From Lycium barbarum (Eukaryota > Streptophyta > Magnoliopsida > Solanales > Solanaceae), in contig NC_083346.1 of assembly GCF_019175385.1 (NCBI RefSeq), forward strand, positions 61,657,821 through 61,721,820: a stretch of DNA of 64,000 nucleotides, given 5' to 3'. Shown here piece by piece: positions 22,194 to 33,126 of this stretch; the first letter of the stretch is position 1; each line of letters begins with the position of its first letter. Below the pieces are notes generated by a model. That model was not told where the DNA came from. It did not search any database and saw only the letters and a program-made list of their open reading frames with translations. The position numbers and the translations under genes are program-made.

Positions 22194-24504
22194 GAGTATG
22201 TAAGGCATGAAATACAGGAAACAGAACCATAATCGAAACAAACAGTACAGGAGGGGGGTACATTATCCAGATTACCAAGGCGCTTATTTTCCAATCACAA
22301 ATCGTGTATGCAGATGTCATATGTCAGAAGAAATACAGAAGGTACAGAATGCCAAAATGCTTACTTTCCAAACACAAATCATGCATGTCAGAATCATATA
22401 TCATATATATGCATATAACAGATCCCGGCCCTCTTTTGCGGAACGCGGTGAATAGAGTCATCATAAGCCATCCTGGTCGCCACCCCGTCATCATATCATC
22501 ATATATATATATATATATATACGTGCCCCGGTCCGCAAGTGAGAGGGACGCGGTGAACAATGCAGAGGAGTACGCACGAGAACATATCCTGGCCTGGGCT
22601 CAGTGAAATCCAAACTGAGGCTTGCACGAACAGAATAATGCGAAACCATATGCACACAAATCAAGACTCGATAGACAAGTATACTTACCGACTCCTGAAG
22701 GCTCAGAAACAAGTTTCGGGTCAATCCGACTTAGCATGAGGAAGTTATGGACGTTTGAAGTACAGAACCTTCTACGAGCATTTCCGAAGCCATTTTTGAA
22801 AAATCGAAGCAATAATCATATCAAGTATCTTTCGGATATCATATAGATCAAATCAAATATAACTTTTAGAATCATATGTACATATCAAAGTATATCAAAG
22901 ACTCAATGGAATAATCAAACGTACTATCATTTGAAAATCAAAACATTAATCATACCAATCATCTTTTGAATGCCATTCGGAAACGTATCAAACAAAACTT
23001 CGAACATTAACACATACAAAACTCTTTAGGGATAAAACGCAGAATCCAAGAGTAGAATTACCCCCAAAGTACCTATCATATCATACCTTATGTGGCTCTA
23101 GGACATGCCAAAGAAAGAAAGGGCAAGCCTTACATACCTGTCCCACGACCAACTAGCTACGCTTATTTGTCCAACCTTGCTAGTCTACATTCAAGAGAAT
23201 TGGCATAATCGTTAGATTCATCGACATATACTTGTCTTAGTCTTTCAAATGAATTCGCTTATATTCTACCGAAATTTCGGCAGCATTTCCCCTGTAAATA
23301 CAACATCCCCGCGAATCTAACTCGGCCAATTTAACAACAACAAACCCGAGAATGCAACTCGGCCAAATTATCAATAACAATACCAACAATCATATCTTCC
23401 AACTTCACATTATTTCAAAATACATTCTAACATTAACAATTCTTTCTACACAATCCGACGACATTCCATTTATACTCAATTCGATCACATGAAATCAAAG
23501 CCAACATCAAGGCTCACACATTCAAATACTTGCCCAAGACCTTACAACACAATTCAAGAATACTTCAAATAAGTCATGCAATATTCAAACAATCTAGCCA
23601 ATATGCCATTTCACCCGAAACCTTCCAAGTTCAACAAGAACATTAGCAACACATTTCCTTCTTTCACTGTCACACACTACATCAACAATTCACACGTTAA
23701 CAACATCATTCTCATAAATTCAAGAAACTATATTAGATTCACATTAGTTTCCTCAACAAGCCATAAACAACTATAACCTCAACTTTGAAGCATTAAACTT
23801 TTATTTGCATCATAGAAGACACAACACAACATCCCAAACACACTAAATAAAATTAGTTCTTCATACCTTCACAACACAACCCACACGACTCAACACCAAC
23901 ATGCAAGGTTTCATGGTTTTCATTCATTTTACATCATGAAATTCACAACGCAACAATCAAATTACTAAATAAAATCAATTCGTCACATTTACTCCACACC
24001 ACTTCCATTCGGCCACATACTATATCCATATTTTCATGAACTTTACCCATTTTTACATACTACAACACTTCACAAATCACCTATAACACATGAAAAGAAG
24101 ATTAAACCTTACTTTCTTCCATCCATCTTCTTGCTCGGCTAGGGGTGAAATTGCACAAATGAATGGTTTGCTTGCTTCAACAACCTCTCCATGTTAATGA
24201 GGACCTTCCATTTAGTAGAAAAGCTAGAAGAACATAATTTTTCTTGATCAATTTCCATGGGCCAAATTTTGATAGCCATGGCCGAATGGTCTCTTATGTT
24301 TCTTGCTTTCTCCAAGCTAGAAAGATGAAGAGAAATATGTCTTATTTATCCTTTTTTTCCCACCATTTATCCATATTTATACTTTAGTCCCTCAAGTAAG
24401 AATATGGACACATGGCCCTATTCTTTCTCTCCAAGGTTCTAGAATTTTTTTTGTGGAGAAATATGACCAATATATCTTATATATATATACACATAATTCA
24501 TCTT

Positions 24505-24560
24505 GGTGGGCCAAGGCCCACCTTAAGTTGGACGGCCACCATGGCCATTTTTCTCAAGCC
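24505..24560. repeat. GGCC-type palindromes upstream of the G LTR TATA-like sequence
   Basis: GGTGGGCCAAGGCCCACC is an 8-bp-arm palindrome, followed by GGCCACCATGGCC. On the element's strand they lie immediately 5' of a TATATATATAAG sequence, the same placement as the palindrome clusters of A, C and F. They are also found at 36712-36767. Confidence 0.5.
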
Positions 24561-24791
24561 AATTTTTTTTTGTTTTGTCTCAAGCCCACATTGTTTCATG
24601 ACCAATTTTTTTTTGTAATTCATGAAAAACTATTTTCCTAATTTCCAAATTTTCCCTTAGCCTTCCTTAATATTTCCACATCAAAATTTTCACAACCAAC
24701 ATATATGTTAAACAAGATCAAAAAATTTGCCTTGCGAAGCTTCCCGCAATTATCTTGAATTATCCGAATGTACAAAATGCGGGGTATAACA

Positions 24792-24807
24792 TCCTCCCCC
24801 CCTTTAG
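24792..24807 (-). promoter_or_regulatory. Polypurine tract of G
   Basis: Minus-strand TCTAAAGGGGGGAGGA abuts the LTR start at 24791. The AACATTCG-AGGA-CGAATGTT hairpin is just upstream at 24808-24827. Confidence 0.7.
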
Positions 24808-24827
24808 AACATTCGTCCTCGAATGTT
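24808..24827 (-). promoter_or_regulatory. Pre-PPT hairpin with AGGA loop (G)
   Basis: 8-bp perfect stem AACATTCG/CGAATGTT, identical to A2 (60049-60068) and C (39267-39286) although G has no pol coding sequence. Confidence 0.55.
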
Positions 24828-27456
24828 CAACTGACCTCACGGGGTGTCATAATACTTCGGGAGGGTCCCTTTCACAGTTGTCCTTTCCTTCATGCCCGTT
24901 CCTTATCTTTCACCCTATTTTCCTTTATAATCGACTTCTCGGTCTTTACATGGATCCTCATTCCGTGTCATGGGTTTTAGTAATCCGCTGTGCCAACTCA
25001 TGATCCTTGTACTCCCCAGATTATCTCTTTTCTGTTATTGTTTCATCACTACACCCTAACGAAAGCCCTGTCTTGGTACGAAATTTTCACATAATGATCC
25101 AATATGGCCACCGGCTGTTTCTTGCTTTCATTTTATCTACAGTATTGCAGTCTCGTTTACCATGCTATAAGTGTCCATCGGCCTTTAGTGTTCTCTTTTC
25201 TTCGCCCCCTGTTTCTTTATGTTTTGTCGCTATCCCTTTTTAATCTTTCATTCTAAATATTTGTCCAAAAACGTATGTGCGTAATGTTTCTTTACCATTT
25301 ATCATCCTTCGCAGTCCAGTCACACTTGTGGTAACTTACGATCCAAGTTCGCTTAACTTCTCAGTTCGCAACATCCTTGAGTTCTTACTACAACTTTTCT
25401 TTACTTCCATCCCTTGCATTTCTCAACTCAGGTGTGCTCTGTCTTTGATTTCTTTGTATTGGTGCTTGTTTCGTCCATCTTTATTCCTTGTTGGTATTCC
25501 GGTGTGGATTCTTTACAAATATGATCGAGCATCGCTTCACGTCGATAGTTCATATGATTTCATAGCGTATATTCTCAGGCTCCGTATAACTAGTGGTCCA
25601 TGAACTATTTTCTAGTATCCGACAAACTCTTTTATGTCATTCATAGGCACTACATCCTTTTTTTTCTTTCAAAGGTTCCCGACTACTAATTGTCGATACT
25701 TTCGTTATAATAGTCGTTGTCATCCAAAATATCCTTTGAGTCTTATCGTTCTCTTCATTATCCTTCGTAAGTTTAGCTTGTAGACTTTTCTTGCTCCCTC
25801 TGTTACCTCTTAAAACATGTCGCGGCCTACTTAGGTACGGCGCCAATTGCCCGATGTGAGGGACTCAAAGTAGCATAAACATAGCATAATTCATGTTGGC
25901 ATGAAGCATTCTCTGAAGGTGTCTTCTATACTTTCCCTTCATGTCAGCTTCTACTTCTTCCAGGTATCCGTTTAAGTCCAATATAATATGCTCTCCCCCA
26001 CTTTTTAAAAGGGGCTCCTTGTATGTCAACAGTATTCGAGTGTCTTCGTCTACGATAATCGCCTTATTCCTCGTTTTTCTTTCCAACTCTGTGCATAACA
26101 TGTCGAAACTTCTTACTATAAGTTTTCCTTTCATTTTTTTTTGTCTATATCATCATGTTGTCCACTATTAATCCTTTCACCCATTTAATTCACATACTCG
26201 TAAGTCTTCTTAACTATGCATTAGTATTACAGTTGTGCACCCCCATTGTCTCGAGCGTCCTGCTATTTGCTCTTAGCACAAAATCCTTATAGTTTACACT
26301 TTCTCTATGGGCTCATCGTACCTTTAACTATGTTTATGGCACTATGACCGGGCGGTCCTCCATGCACATTCCTTGCATTTCATTTCCATTTCTTCTAAGA
26401 TCAAAACCTTCAGACCTCACATGAATTCTCGCTCCACACCTTTAATTTCCAAATCCTTATTCTTTCCGTGGTATGTAACCGGGTCCCTATCGCTAATTCA
26501 TTAAGGTATCCTCCTTACTTTCATCCTTACCCTTCCTTGGTTTCTTCCTCCCCAAACAATTTTCTCCTTTTGCCATTTGTGGCGTTGACTTTGAAGTTCG
26601 TGAAATATTACTTTATACGCGCAATTCCGTTTCACTCTCAAGTCATCCTTTCAGAAAGGCACTTCCATATCCGAGGCAACCGCATTAATATGGTTACACA
26701 TTTATTCCTTTATATACCCTTCAAGGGCCGAAATTTTCTAACACCGTCACAAGGCCTTTTCTTGCTTCACATTCCTTGTCGTGGTCACTATTCCTTTAGC
26801 CCTACTTATTGGAATTGGTTATAGAACCTCATATACTCCTCTTTTGTTCCATATTACCATACTTTATCCTTTTCGCGTGCCTACCTTTGAATTCTTATCC
26901 AAGTAGTCTCGTATTTTGCCGGTAATTTCTCTCGGGGCTTCACTCACTAAGGTTTCTTACCTTCCACCTTTTTCTGACACTTTGATCTCTTTATCTTCCA
27001 TCTACACTCTTTCCTTCTTTTCCAAATATCATTGCGCTAAGACTTTTCCATTCTTAACCTATAGCGAAAATAACATCAATTTATCTTATAACAGTTGCAC
27101 CATTCCTCTTTGTGGTCACTTAAATTTCGGTACTCTTACTTGGTTAATGCCTTCTTTACCGTAGCGCCGGTTGCTGGGACTCACATGTCCACCGACACAA
27201 GCACCTGTGGGGTATCCTACGCATTTATATATATATATAATTATTATCAACTAGCCCACAAAATACTTCCAAACGCTATTCAAGCCTATCCTAATTCCAT
27301 AGTTGTGACACACTCTCTATTTCTTCACCAGTCTAGTTTGCCTCGTCCTGCGCGACCTCTTATTGTCTCCTACCATCTCGTATACTCTAGTTTCCCTTAG
27401 GTTACTCTAACTTCTCATTTGTCCCTTATGTCTGGATATATAGAATTTCTTGCATA
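24828..27456 (-). other. Internal region of G, no gag-pol
   Basis: Strongly pyrimidine-rich on the plus strand (purine-rich on the element's strand). One small minus-strand frame at 25865-26134 (89 codons, charged) has no recognised domain and may be chance. No gag, zinc knuckle, protease, reverse transcriptase or integrase motif was seen in any frame. Confidence 0.5.
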
Positions 27457-27558
27457 CTTCCCAGGGGGTCACCCATCCTAAAATTGCTCCCACCCTAGCA
27501 GGCTTAACCTCGAAACTTTGGTGGGATTCGGTGCCTTAATGCTGATATAATCGCGTCC
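27457..27558 (-). pseudogene. 5S rRNA-derived sequence inside G
   Basis: On the minus strand the text starts GGACGCGATTATATCAGCAT. It goes on through GGTTAAGCCTGCTAGG to AGGATGGGTGACC and CCTGGGAAG, matching plant 5S rRNA over roughly its first 100 of 120 bases. The internal Pol III control regions (A box, C box) are the best-kept parts. The 3' terminal stem strand is missing, so a functional 5S rRNA is not expected. 5S-like segments are known from the LTRs of Cassandra elements; here the segment is in the internal region of a large Tekay-like element. Confidence 0.7.
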
Positions 27559-28108
27559 ACTTCCTCGCATGACCTTTATTACATGATCCCCAACTTCGAG
27601 GCATTTTCGTAACACGTCCTTTCTTTTACAATTACTGTTTTGCCCTTTTCCGATCCTCAACATTCACCTTTCACTTATGTGCATAACTACCCTTCATCCT
27701 AGATTCCTAGATTCCCGATAATAACAAATATACCTTCGTCACCGTTACTTATGCATACTCGATTATCAACGTATTTAGTTTCCACTTCACCATCCTTACA
27801 TAACAATCCGCAACAAACCAATTGTCGACTTCCTGAATCCCCCAACAGACCTTGCTCTTACTAAACCTCGGATGTTATCCATTTTAACCCTTCGAACTAC
27901 TAATCAAATAATCGTCTTCATCGTAATTTTTCGTCATGCCATACCAAATCTATAACTTCTCTAAAGCAGCGCACCTCACTTATTGTCTATTTACGATATT
28001 CCCTTCTCGCGCTTCCTCCTGTTAGGTATGCCAAACTAAATGACCTGATTTTTGAAAAATTCTTACCGAGTCTCCTTTATAGTCCTTACTATCTAAAGTC
28101 TGCGCATA
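27559..28108 (-). other. Internal region of G next to E
   Basis: No coding or RNA feature recognised. It continues into the leader of G at 33611 once E is removed. A short frame from 33730 would end at TAG 28093-28095 in the uninterrupted element, but its product is too short to interpret. Confidence 0.4.
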
Positions 28109-28113
28109 GCAAA
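28109..28113. repeat. Target site duplication of E (left)
   Basis: GCAAA before TGATACAA, repeated at 33606-33610. Confidence 0.85.
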
Positions 28114-28693
28114 TGATACAATAACGGATACGCGGAAGCAATAAATTAACAAGGAAAGTAAAGGATAGATAGATTGACACAAGAAAATGGAATTAAAAGC
28201 AACCTAAAGGTGTATCAAACCTAAAGACCTCAATTAATTAACATAAACAAGCACCAACCTCTTAGGATGACCTCAAGGTAATTGAATTCCCAAGCAACCA
28301 ATCCTCTCACAATCAAAGATTCAACAAGAGCCATCCATGGCCTCTCTCATAAGTTTCTCTCTCTAGAGACAACTCTCAAAATCACTCATCTTTTCTTCCA
28401 AATGTCAAAAGTCCCCTAATGAAATGAAAGACAATGGTATTTATACTAACTAAATAATAGAAGACCCTATTATTACATAAATGCCATTAATGAGGCAAGG
28501 GCCTTGTTTGGCTAGTCTTGTGGAGATGAAAATCTTGAATTTGCGGATGTGACCTCTTGAGTTATAGCCTTCCTTGCTCGGTGGCCACTTTAATGCTGTT
28601 CCATTTCCCATCCGTCCTCTCCATGCTATCATCCAAACTTTGGCTCTACGAGACGGTCCTTTAAGTGTCCTCAAGGCAACTCGTCTTGCATCA
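28114..28693 (-). repeat. 3' LTR of E (580 bp)
   Basis: Full-length version. The second E frame ends inside it at 28450, as the D frame ends inside its LTR. Confidence 0.75.
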
Positions 28694-28707
28694 TTCTCCC
28701 CTTCTTG
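28694..28707 (-). promoter_or_regulatory. Polypurine tract of E
   Basis: Minus-strand CAAGAAGGGGAGAA abuts the 3' LTR. The hairpin GATTCG-AGGA-CGAATC lies upstream at 28713-28728. Confidence 0.65.
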
Positions 28708-28712
28708 AAAAG

Positions 28713-28728
28713 GATTCGTCCTCGAATC
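28713..28728 (-). promoter_or_regulatory. Pre-PPT hairpin GATTCG-AGGA-CGAATC (E)
   Basis: Compared with D (AATTTG/CAAATT) two base pairs are changed on both sides of the stem, so pairing is kept. The AGGA loop is unchanged. Confidence 0.55.
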
Positions 28729-29129
28729 TAAACCTTGAAAAACCATAAGGGAGACAAACAAAAACATACTCCTCAAGGATTGAAGGTTAGCACACAATGC
28801 AATAATCACATATTCATGCCAAGGATGAACAAACTTGTGGTACAACCACACATCTATGACAATCATGACTAACATTTGCACACATGAGGTATCAAGTAGT
28901 TGATTCCTCCAAGGTTCATGACATAAGGGAGTAATAAAACCAATGGGTTCAAAATACGAAGTATGCCACTCGACATTGGTTCTATTTGACATGTAGCATA
29001 ATGTCCAAACAAGAACACTCTCATTTTTCAAGCAAGGACTCCCCCAAGATAGTGCTCTCAAATCACACAAGGTGTCACCCGGATCAAATGGGACGAACAT
29101 CCATCTAGCATGGTCAAGAACACAATCGG

Positions 29130-31604
29130 CTAGATCATAAGAGCCTTCTCCCACATAAGATGCCCTATATGCTTAAGAATGTCATCATTTGCAAACAAGT
29201 AATAAAGAAAGGTATCACGTAAAGTAACTTCCTCATCAATATCACTCCCCAATGTAACCTCACCATACGGTTCAAGGACAAGATTATCCAAGGGGCTACT
29301 ATGAAGTTGAACATGAAAGGAAGAATTTGCAATTTCTAGACAAGAATTACCTTCCTTTGTAACACTTTCCTTCCCCACAAATGGATCACAATTCCTCAAA
29401 GGAAGATCTCCATCATGGGAAATAGTGTCTTCATTCCATAGTGGGTTACATATCACATTATAGCCTCCAAAGGAAACTAAACGTTCAACATTACCAAACA
29501 TCCCACTAGGTATTTCACTCTCAACAGTCATGTCATCCTCAAATAGAACATTATCCTTTACAAGAGAGTAATCGATGAACAATGAGGAGTCAAAGCATGT
29601 CATTTCACTCTCAAAAGAACCAATGTCATCTTTCAATGCATTTTCGCTCACATGACTATCCACATGATACACATCACCACTACAAATTGGAGTCTTATCA
29701 CGTGACACTAAAGTACGATCAAGAGACTCATTTTGACATGAAACAAACAAGGGTGAGATGTCACATTCTTTCAATTGACCAACTATATCAACATTATCAC
29801 TAACTAGAGGTACATTAAACACATCACAAAGATCCTCACGTCGTGAATTATCATTACAAGCAAGTTGATCAATACAGGTTTCAACACGATTTGGTAGCAT
29901 GTCAAACTCGCAAGACTTACTAACAAGATGACCACATGACATTGTACTACCAATCAATTCACAAGTGCCAACACTAGGTGGACACAAATCGATCTTGCAA
30001 GAAGAATCAATTTTGTCATCTAAAGGATCAACTAGTGTTTGAGCACCTTCATTCGATAATGCACTATCATTCAAAGCAAAAGTGTCAACACTAGGTGGAC
30101 ACAAATCGACCTTACAAGAAGGAACAATTCGGTCATCAATAGGATCAACTAGTGTGGGGACACTTTCAACACTGGCATTACTAATACACGGCAAAGAAGC
30201 ATTAGGCGTAACGCAAGGCAAACCAACTTTCATGCTTGACTTGACATTAAAATCACACAAAGATGTAGAAGTATAAGGATAAGTGATCTTACCTTGGTGT
30301 TCATGCAAGCTCCTTTGACCAATGGAAAGAATGGTTGTGGTCGCCGTCCTTGCCTTCAAGCATGGGGCTCTCTCAAAAGAGGTACCCCTCAAAGATTCAT
30401 TTCTTCTCACATGTGGCTTGGGATATTGGCTTCTCAATATCCTTTTCATGTCCTCCCAAGTCTTGATGGGATTCCTCACTTGTCTCCCACAACATTTCAC
30501 ATACTCCCAAAATTTGACAAGCTTTGAGTCAAAAGTTTGAACGGCTAAGCCCATCTTCATTTCTTGTGAATAGTTGTAGCTCGCGAAGATTTCATCTATT
30601 ATGGACTCCCATTCCTCATATTCTTCTCCACTAGCTTCCCTAGCCAAGGTAGGCCATTTCACATGGGTATCTCGCACTTTTGCACTTGAACTCTTCCTAG
30701 TAAGTATGCATGGAAAGAGAAATTTCCCTTTCTTGTCCACTACAAATCGATGCCAATCTTGTTCATGTGGGATTCCATGCTTTTGGAACCAAGGGACTCC
30801 TAAACATACATGACAACTATCCATTGGAAGCACATCAGACCAAACCTCCTCTTGGTACTCGCCAAGTGAAATGGATGCCATCACTCTCTTATCAACCCAA
30901 TACCCTCCCTCGTCATAATAAGGATTTCGCCTATTCACACAAGGTAGCCTTAACTCTTCAACCGCGCGAGGGGTGATGAAATTGGTGTAACAATCGTCAT
31001 CAAGCACAAGAGTTCCCTCTCTACCACACAGGTTTACCTTGGTCTCCATGAATCTCCTCTTTGGAACCACCTTCTTTTGCATAGGACGACTCCAACTAGT
31101 ACTCACATTCCCACTCATGCCTCTTTGCTTCGGGTAGGAAGTACTACAAGAAGAAGCATATGTATGCCCACTAGACGTCCTTCCATAATCCACATTAGCA
31201 CTTCCACTACCTCCATAAACATACCCTCCATGAGTCCTATTTGTATAAAGATATTCCCCATAAGACCCATAAGACACATACGAAGGAGAGTCATATTTCG
31301 AGTCTCCTTCATCATCACGATGTATAGCACAAGACTCTTCACCTTCATTATCTTCGTCATACAAAGCATAACAAGATTCTTCTTCATCCCCATCTTCCTC
31401 ATGAGACACATGAGAACCGCTCTCTTCACATTCTCCTTCAAAATAGTAATTCTCTCCTCGAACTTCCTCATGATCACCATTCCCCATATAGCCCTCATAT
31501 TCCCCATCGTCACACCCTTGATAGCTCCCATAGTCCTCCCCTTCGTAACTACAACCATCATCATCATAACAATCATAATCGCCACCACATGAATCAGAAT
31601 CCAT
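29130..31604 (-). CDS. E frame 1: protein with degenerate protease-like domain, no pol
   Basis: The frame is open from 31634; I take the ATG at 31604 (MDSDSCGGDYD), which aligns with the gag start of D after a similar upstream stretch. About 824 codons. The first 170 residues are extremely Asp/Glu/Tyr/Gly-rich. A retropepsin-like segment follows (KVNLCGREGTLVLDDDCYTN ... DVLPMDSCHVCLGVPW). It parallels the D protease but reads DDD where D has the catalytic DSG, so activity is doubtful. Next comes a gag-like WEDMKRILRSQYPK stretch, then a Ser/Asp/Cys-rich region with a near-tandem repeat of about 39 residues (TLVDPIDDRI.../TLVDPLDDKI...) at about 29950-30160. No reverse transcriptase or integrase. 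The function is unknown; a structural or regulatory role in trans-mobilisation is only a guess. Confidence 0.6.
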   Translation of the reverse strand: MDSDSCGGDYDCYDDDGCSYEGEDYGSYQGCDDGEYEGYMGNGDHEEVRGENYYFEGECEESGSHVSHEEDGDEEESCYALYDEDNEGEESCAIHRDDEGDSKYDSPSYVSYGSYGEYLYTNRTHGGYVYGGSGSANVDYGRTSSGHTYASSCSTSYPKQRGMSGNVSTSWSRPMQKKVVPKRRFMETKVNLCGREGTLVLDDDCYTNFITPRAVEELRLPCVNRRNPYYDEGGYWVDKRVMASISLGEYQEEVWSDVLPMDSCHVCLGVPWFQKHGIPHEQDWHRFVVDKKGKFLFPCILTRKSSSAKVRDTHVKWPTLAREASGEEYEEWESIIDEIFASYNYSQEMKMGLAVQTFDSKLVKFWEYVKCCGRQVRNPIKTWEDMKRILRSQYPKPHVRRNESLRGTSFERAPCLKARTATTTILSIGQRSLHEHQGKITYPYTSTSLCDFNVKSSMKVGLPCVTPNASLPCISNASVESVPTLVDPIDDRIVPSCKVDLCPPSVDTFALNDSALSNEGAQTLVDPLDDKIDSSCKIDLCPPSVGTCELIGSTMSCGHLVSKSCEFDMLPNRVETCIDQLACNDNSRREDLCDVFNVPLVSDNVDIVGQLKECDISPLFVSCQNESLDRTLVSRDKTPICSGDVYHVDSHVSENALKDDIGSFESEMTCFDSSLFIDYSLVKDNVLFEDDMTVESEIPSGMFGNVERLVSFGGYNVICNPLWNEDTISHDGDLPLRNCDPFVGKESVTKEGNSCLEIANSSFHVQLHSSPLDNLVLEPYGEVTLGSDIDEEVTLRDTFLYYLFANDDILKHIGHLMWEKALMI
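29950..30165 (-). repeat. In-frame tandem duplication in E frame 1
   Basis: Two units of about 117 bp encode TLVDP-(I/L)-DD-(R/K)-I...SCK-(V/I)-DLCPPSV. The plus-strand words ACACTAGGTGGACACAAATCGA occur once in each unit. Confidence 0.6.
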
Positions 31605-32073
31605 GGAGAAGTACCTGCAAAGAACACTTAGCAAACACGTTAGTAGTAAAGAAACCTCACCACGCTCGTGTTTACACTCGTTTGTGCTCGGCTAGCACCA
31701 CTCAAATGAACTCACACACTCTTGCCTTTTACCACTCAAATGGATTGGCCAATGTTGATTCTCGATTGAATTCGGTTGCTTGCAAGGTGCACAATTGCTA
31801 CTTGAGGTCGGAATGGATTCTTGTTAGACTCGAAGAAAGGGGATGACTCAATTAAAACAAACGCACTTGAATCAAGAAATTAACGATGAAGTTGTAAAAC
31901 GAGAAAAGAACGAAAGAATTGGCTTGAAAGAAAGGACTCAAGAACTAATGAGCAACTAATAAGGTCGATTACTAGTTGTTAATTAGTGGTAAGAATCAAA
32001 GAAGAGAAGTTAGGAAAGAATCAAACCATTTTGACACTTGGAAAAAAAAGTCGAAAACTCTTCAGTGATTCAC

Positions 32074-32156
32074 GCTTTCCTTCCGCTTCGCGGATGAAAG
32101 GCGGATGCTCTCAGATAATCAGGCTTTTCTTCCGCTATGCGGACCAAAAGCGGATG
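32074..32156 (-). repeat. CCGC/GCGG palindromes in the E leader
   Basis: TTCCGCTTCGCGGA, TTCCGCTATGCGGA and the half-sites GGCGGATG and AGCGGATG occur within 85 bp. This is the position at which D carries its TGCGA/TCGCA array. Downstream on the plus strand come a T run and GATAACTTTTGGATCAAATG, as in D. Confidence 0.6.
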
Positions 32157-32164
32157 AACAGTAT

Positions 32165-33060
32165 TTTTTTTTTTTTTTGTTGGACTCATTAACACGTTTT
32201 CACAACTTTATTTGATAACTTTTGGATCAAATGCCCTCTTTGGTCTTCTTCTCCAATATGAAGATATGAATGTCCTTATGAACACCAAGAACACCCAAAT
32301 GCAATCTAGGACCAAATCAACTCCTTTTTCCTCCAATTTTCAGATCCAAGCTCCCTTTGATATGGAGAACAAAACTCACTAATCAATTAACCCCAATTTC
32401 AACTCAATCACCAAACCCACTTTTGAATTTTCAAAGTTTCAAAGCTCAACAATGGTGAATGACTCAATATGACTCCAAATAACTTGAAACTTAAGATCTA
32501 GACTCAAATAACACTAGGGAAGTCAAATATAGTGTCAAAAACAACAAACAAGGAAAAATCAAACACGAGTTTGAATTTTCGAATTTCAGTTTTTTTTTTT
32601 TTTTTTTTTTTTTTTGAAAAATCAGAAATTTAGACTAAGTATTTCTGATTTTTTTTTTTGTTGGACTCACAAACACGTTTTCACCACTTTTTTGACAACT
32701 TTTGGATCAAATGGCCCTTTGGAGAGTCTTCTTACTTATGAAGATTTGAAGGTCTTCAAGAACACAAGAACACTTCAAAATTCAACTACCCTCAAATCAA
32801 CTCCAAATTAGCACAAATTTCGGATTTAAGTTCTTTTTAATGTAGAGAACAAAACCCAATAGGTTTCAACCTTCAATTTCACCTTTTTCAACAAGACCCA
32901 CTTTCAAGTTCTTGAAGCTTTGAAGCTCAATAATGGTGGAACACAAACCCTAACTCCAAATTGACTTGAAATTGAAGATTTAGACTCTAGAAACACTAGG
33001 AAACTCTAATCTAACACTAGATTCAACAAAATTCGTTTTTTTTTTTAATTTCGGATTTTT
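32165..33060 (-). repeat. Duplicated leader module of E
   Basis: A module with a T run, GTTGGACTCA, AACACGTTTTCAC and AACTTTTGGATCAAATG, followed by an ACTCCAAAT/CTTGAAA stretch, occurs at about 32165-32560 and again at about 32645-33060. The second copy resembles the D leader (17380-17740) more than the first does. Confidence 0.5.
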
Positions 33061-33112
33061 TTTTGTTGAATCAAAACCCAAGATTAGATTTGGTGGAACA
33101 AATCTAAACTAA

Positions 33113-33124
33113 GCTCTGATACCA
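33113..33124 (-). promoter_or_regulatory. Primer binding site of E (Met tRNA)
   Basis: Minus-strand TGGTATCAGAGC, two bases inside the 5' LTR. Confidence 0.75.
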
Positions 33125-33126
33125 AT

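Larger units (their letters stand above)
21738..24791 (-). repeat. 3' LTR of G (3054 bp)
   Basis: Aligns over its full length with 33946-37004. Contains the GTACTG/CAGTAC hairpin (22175-22193), an (AT)n tract (about 22499-22520) that is longer than in the partner, and, read on the minus strand, palindromes GGTGGGCC-TT-GGCCCACC (24505-24522) just upstream of a TATA-rich stretch (24471-24490). Confidence 0.8.
28450..29154 (-). pseudogene. E frame 2: continuation after a frameshift
   Basis: The 234-codon frame has no ATG at its start (GTG at 29152-29154) and overlaps the end of frame 1 by 25 bases, so it reads best as the continuation of frame 1 after an indel. It contains SRTNPFQEGEND, which is the same tail motif as [12 protein letters not shown] in D and covers the pre-PPT hairpin and polypurine tract. 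After it the frame runs into the LTR. No catalytic motif is visible. Confidence 0.55.

Noticed and set aside
22304..22846. Several frames on both strands of the G LTR
   Set aside because: Located in an LTR, mutually overlapping, not kept in the partner LTR, and partly (AT)n-encoded.
25007..27400. Series of hydrophobic plus-strand frames in G (for example 25277-25603, 26468-26824)
   Set aside because: Pyrimidine-rich DNA gives Ser/Leu/Phe/Pro frames by composition; they lie antisense to the element and show no membrane-protein pattern or homology I recognise.
31077..31627. 171- and 170-codon frames overlapping the start of E frame 1
   Set aside because: Low-complexity shadows (Thr/Ile or Met/Val rich) of the acidic tract of frame 1.
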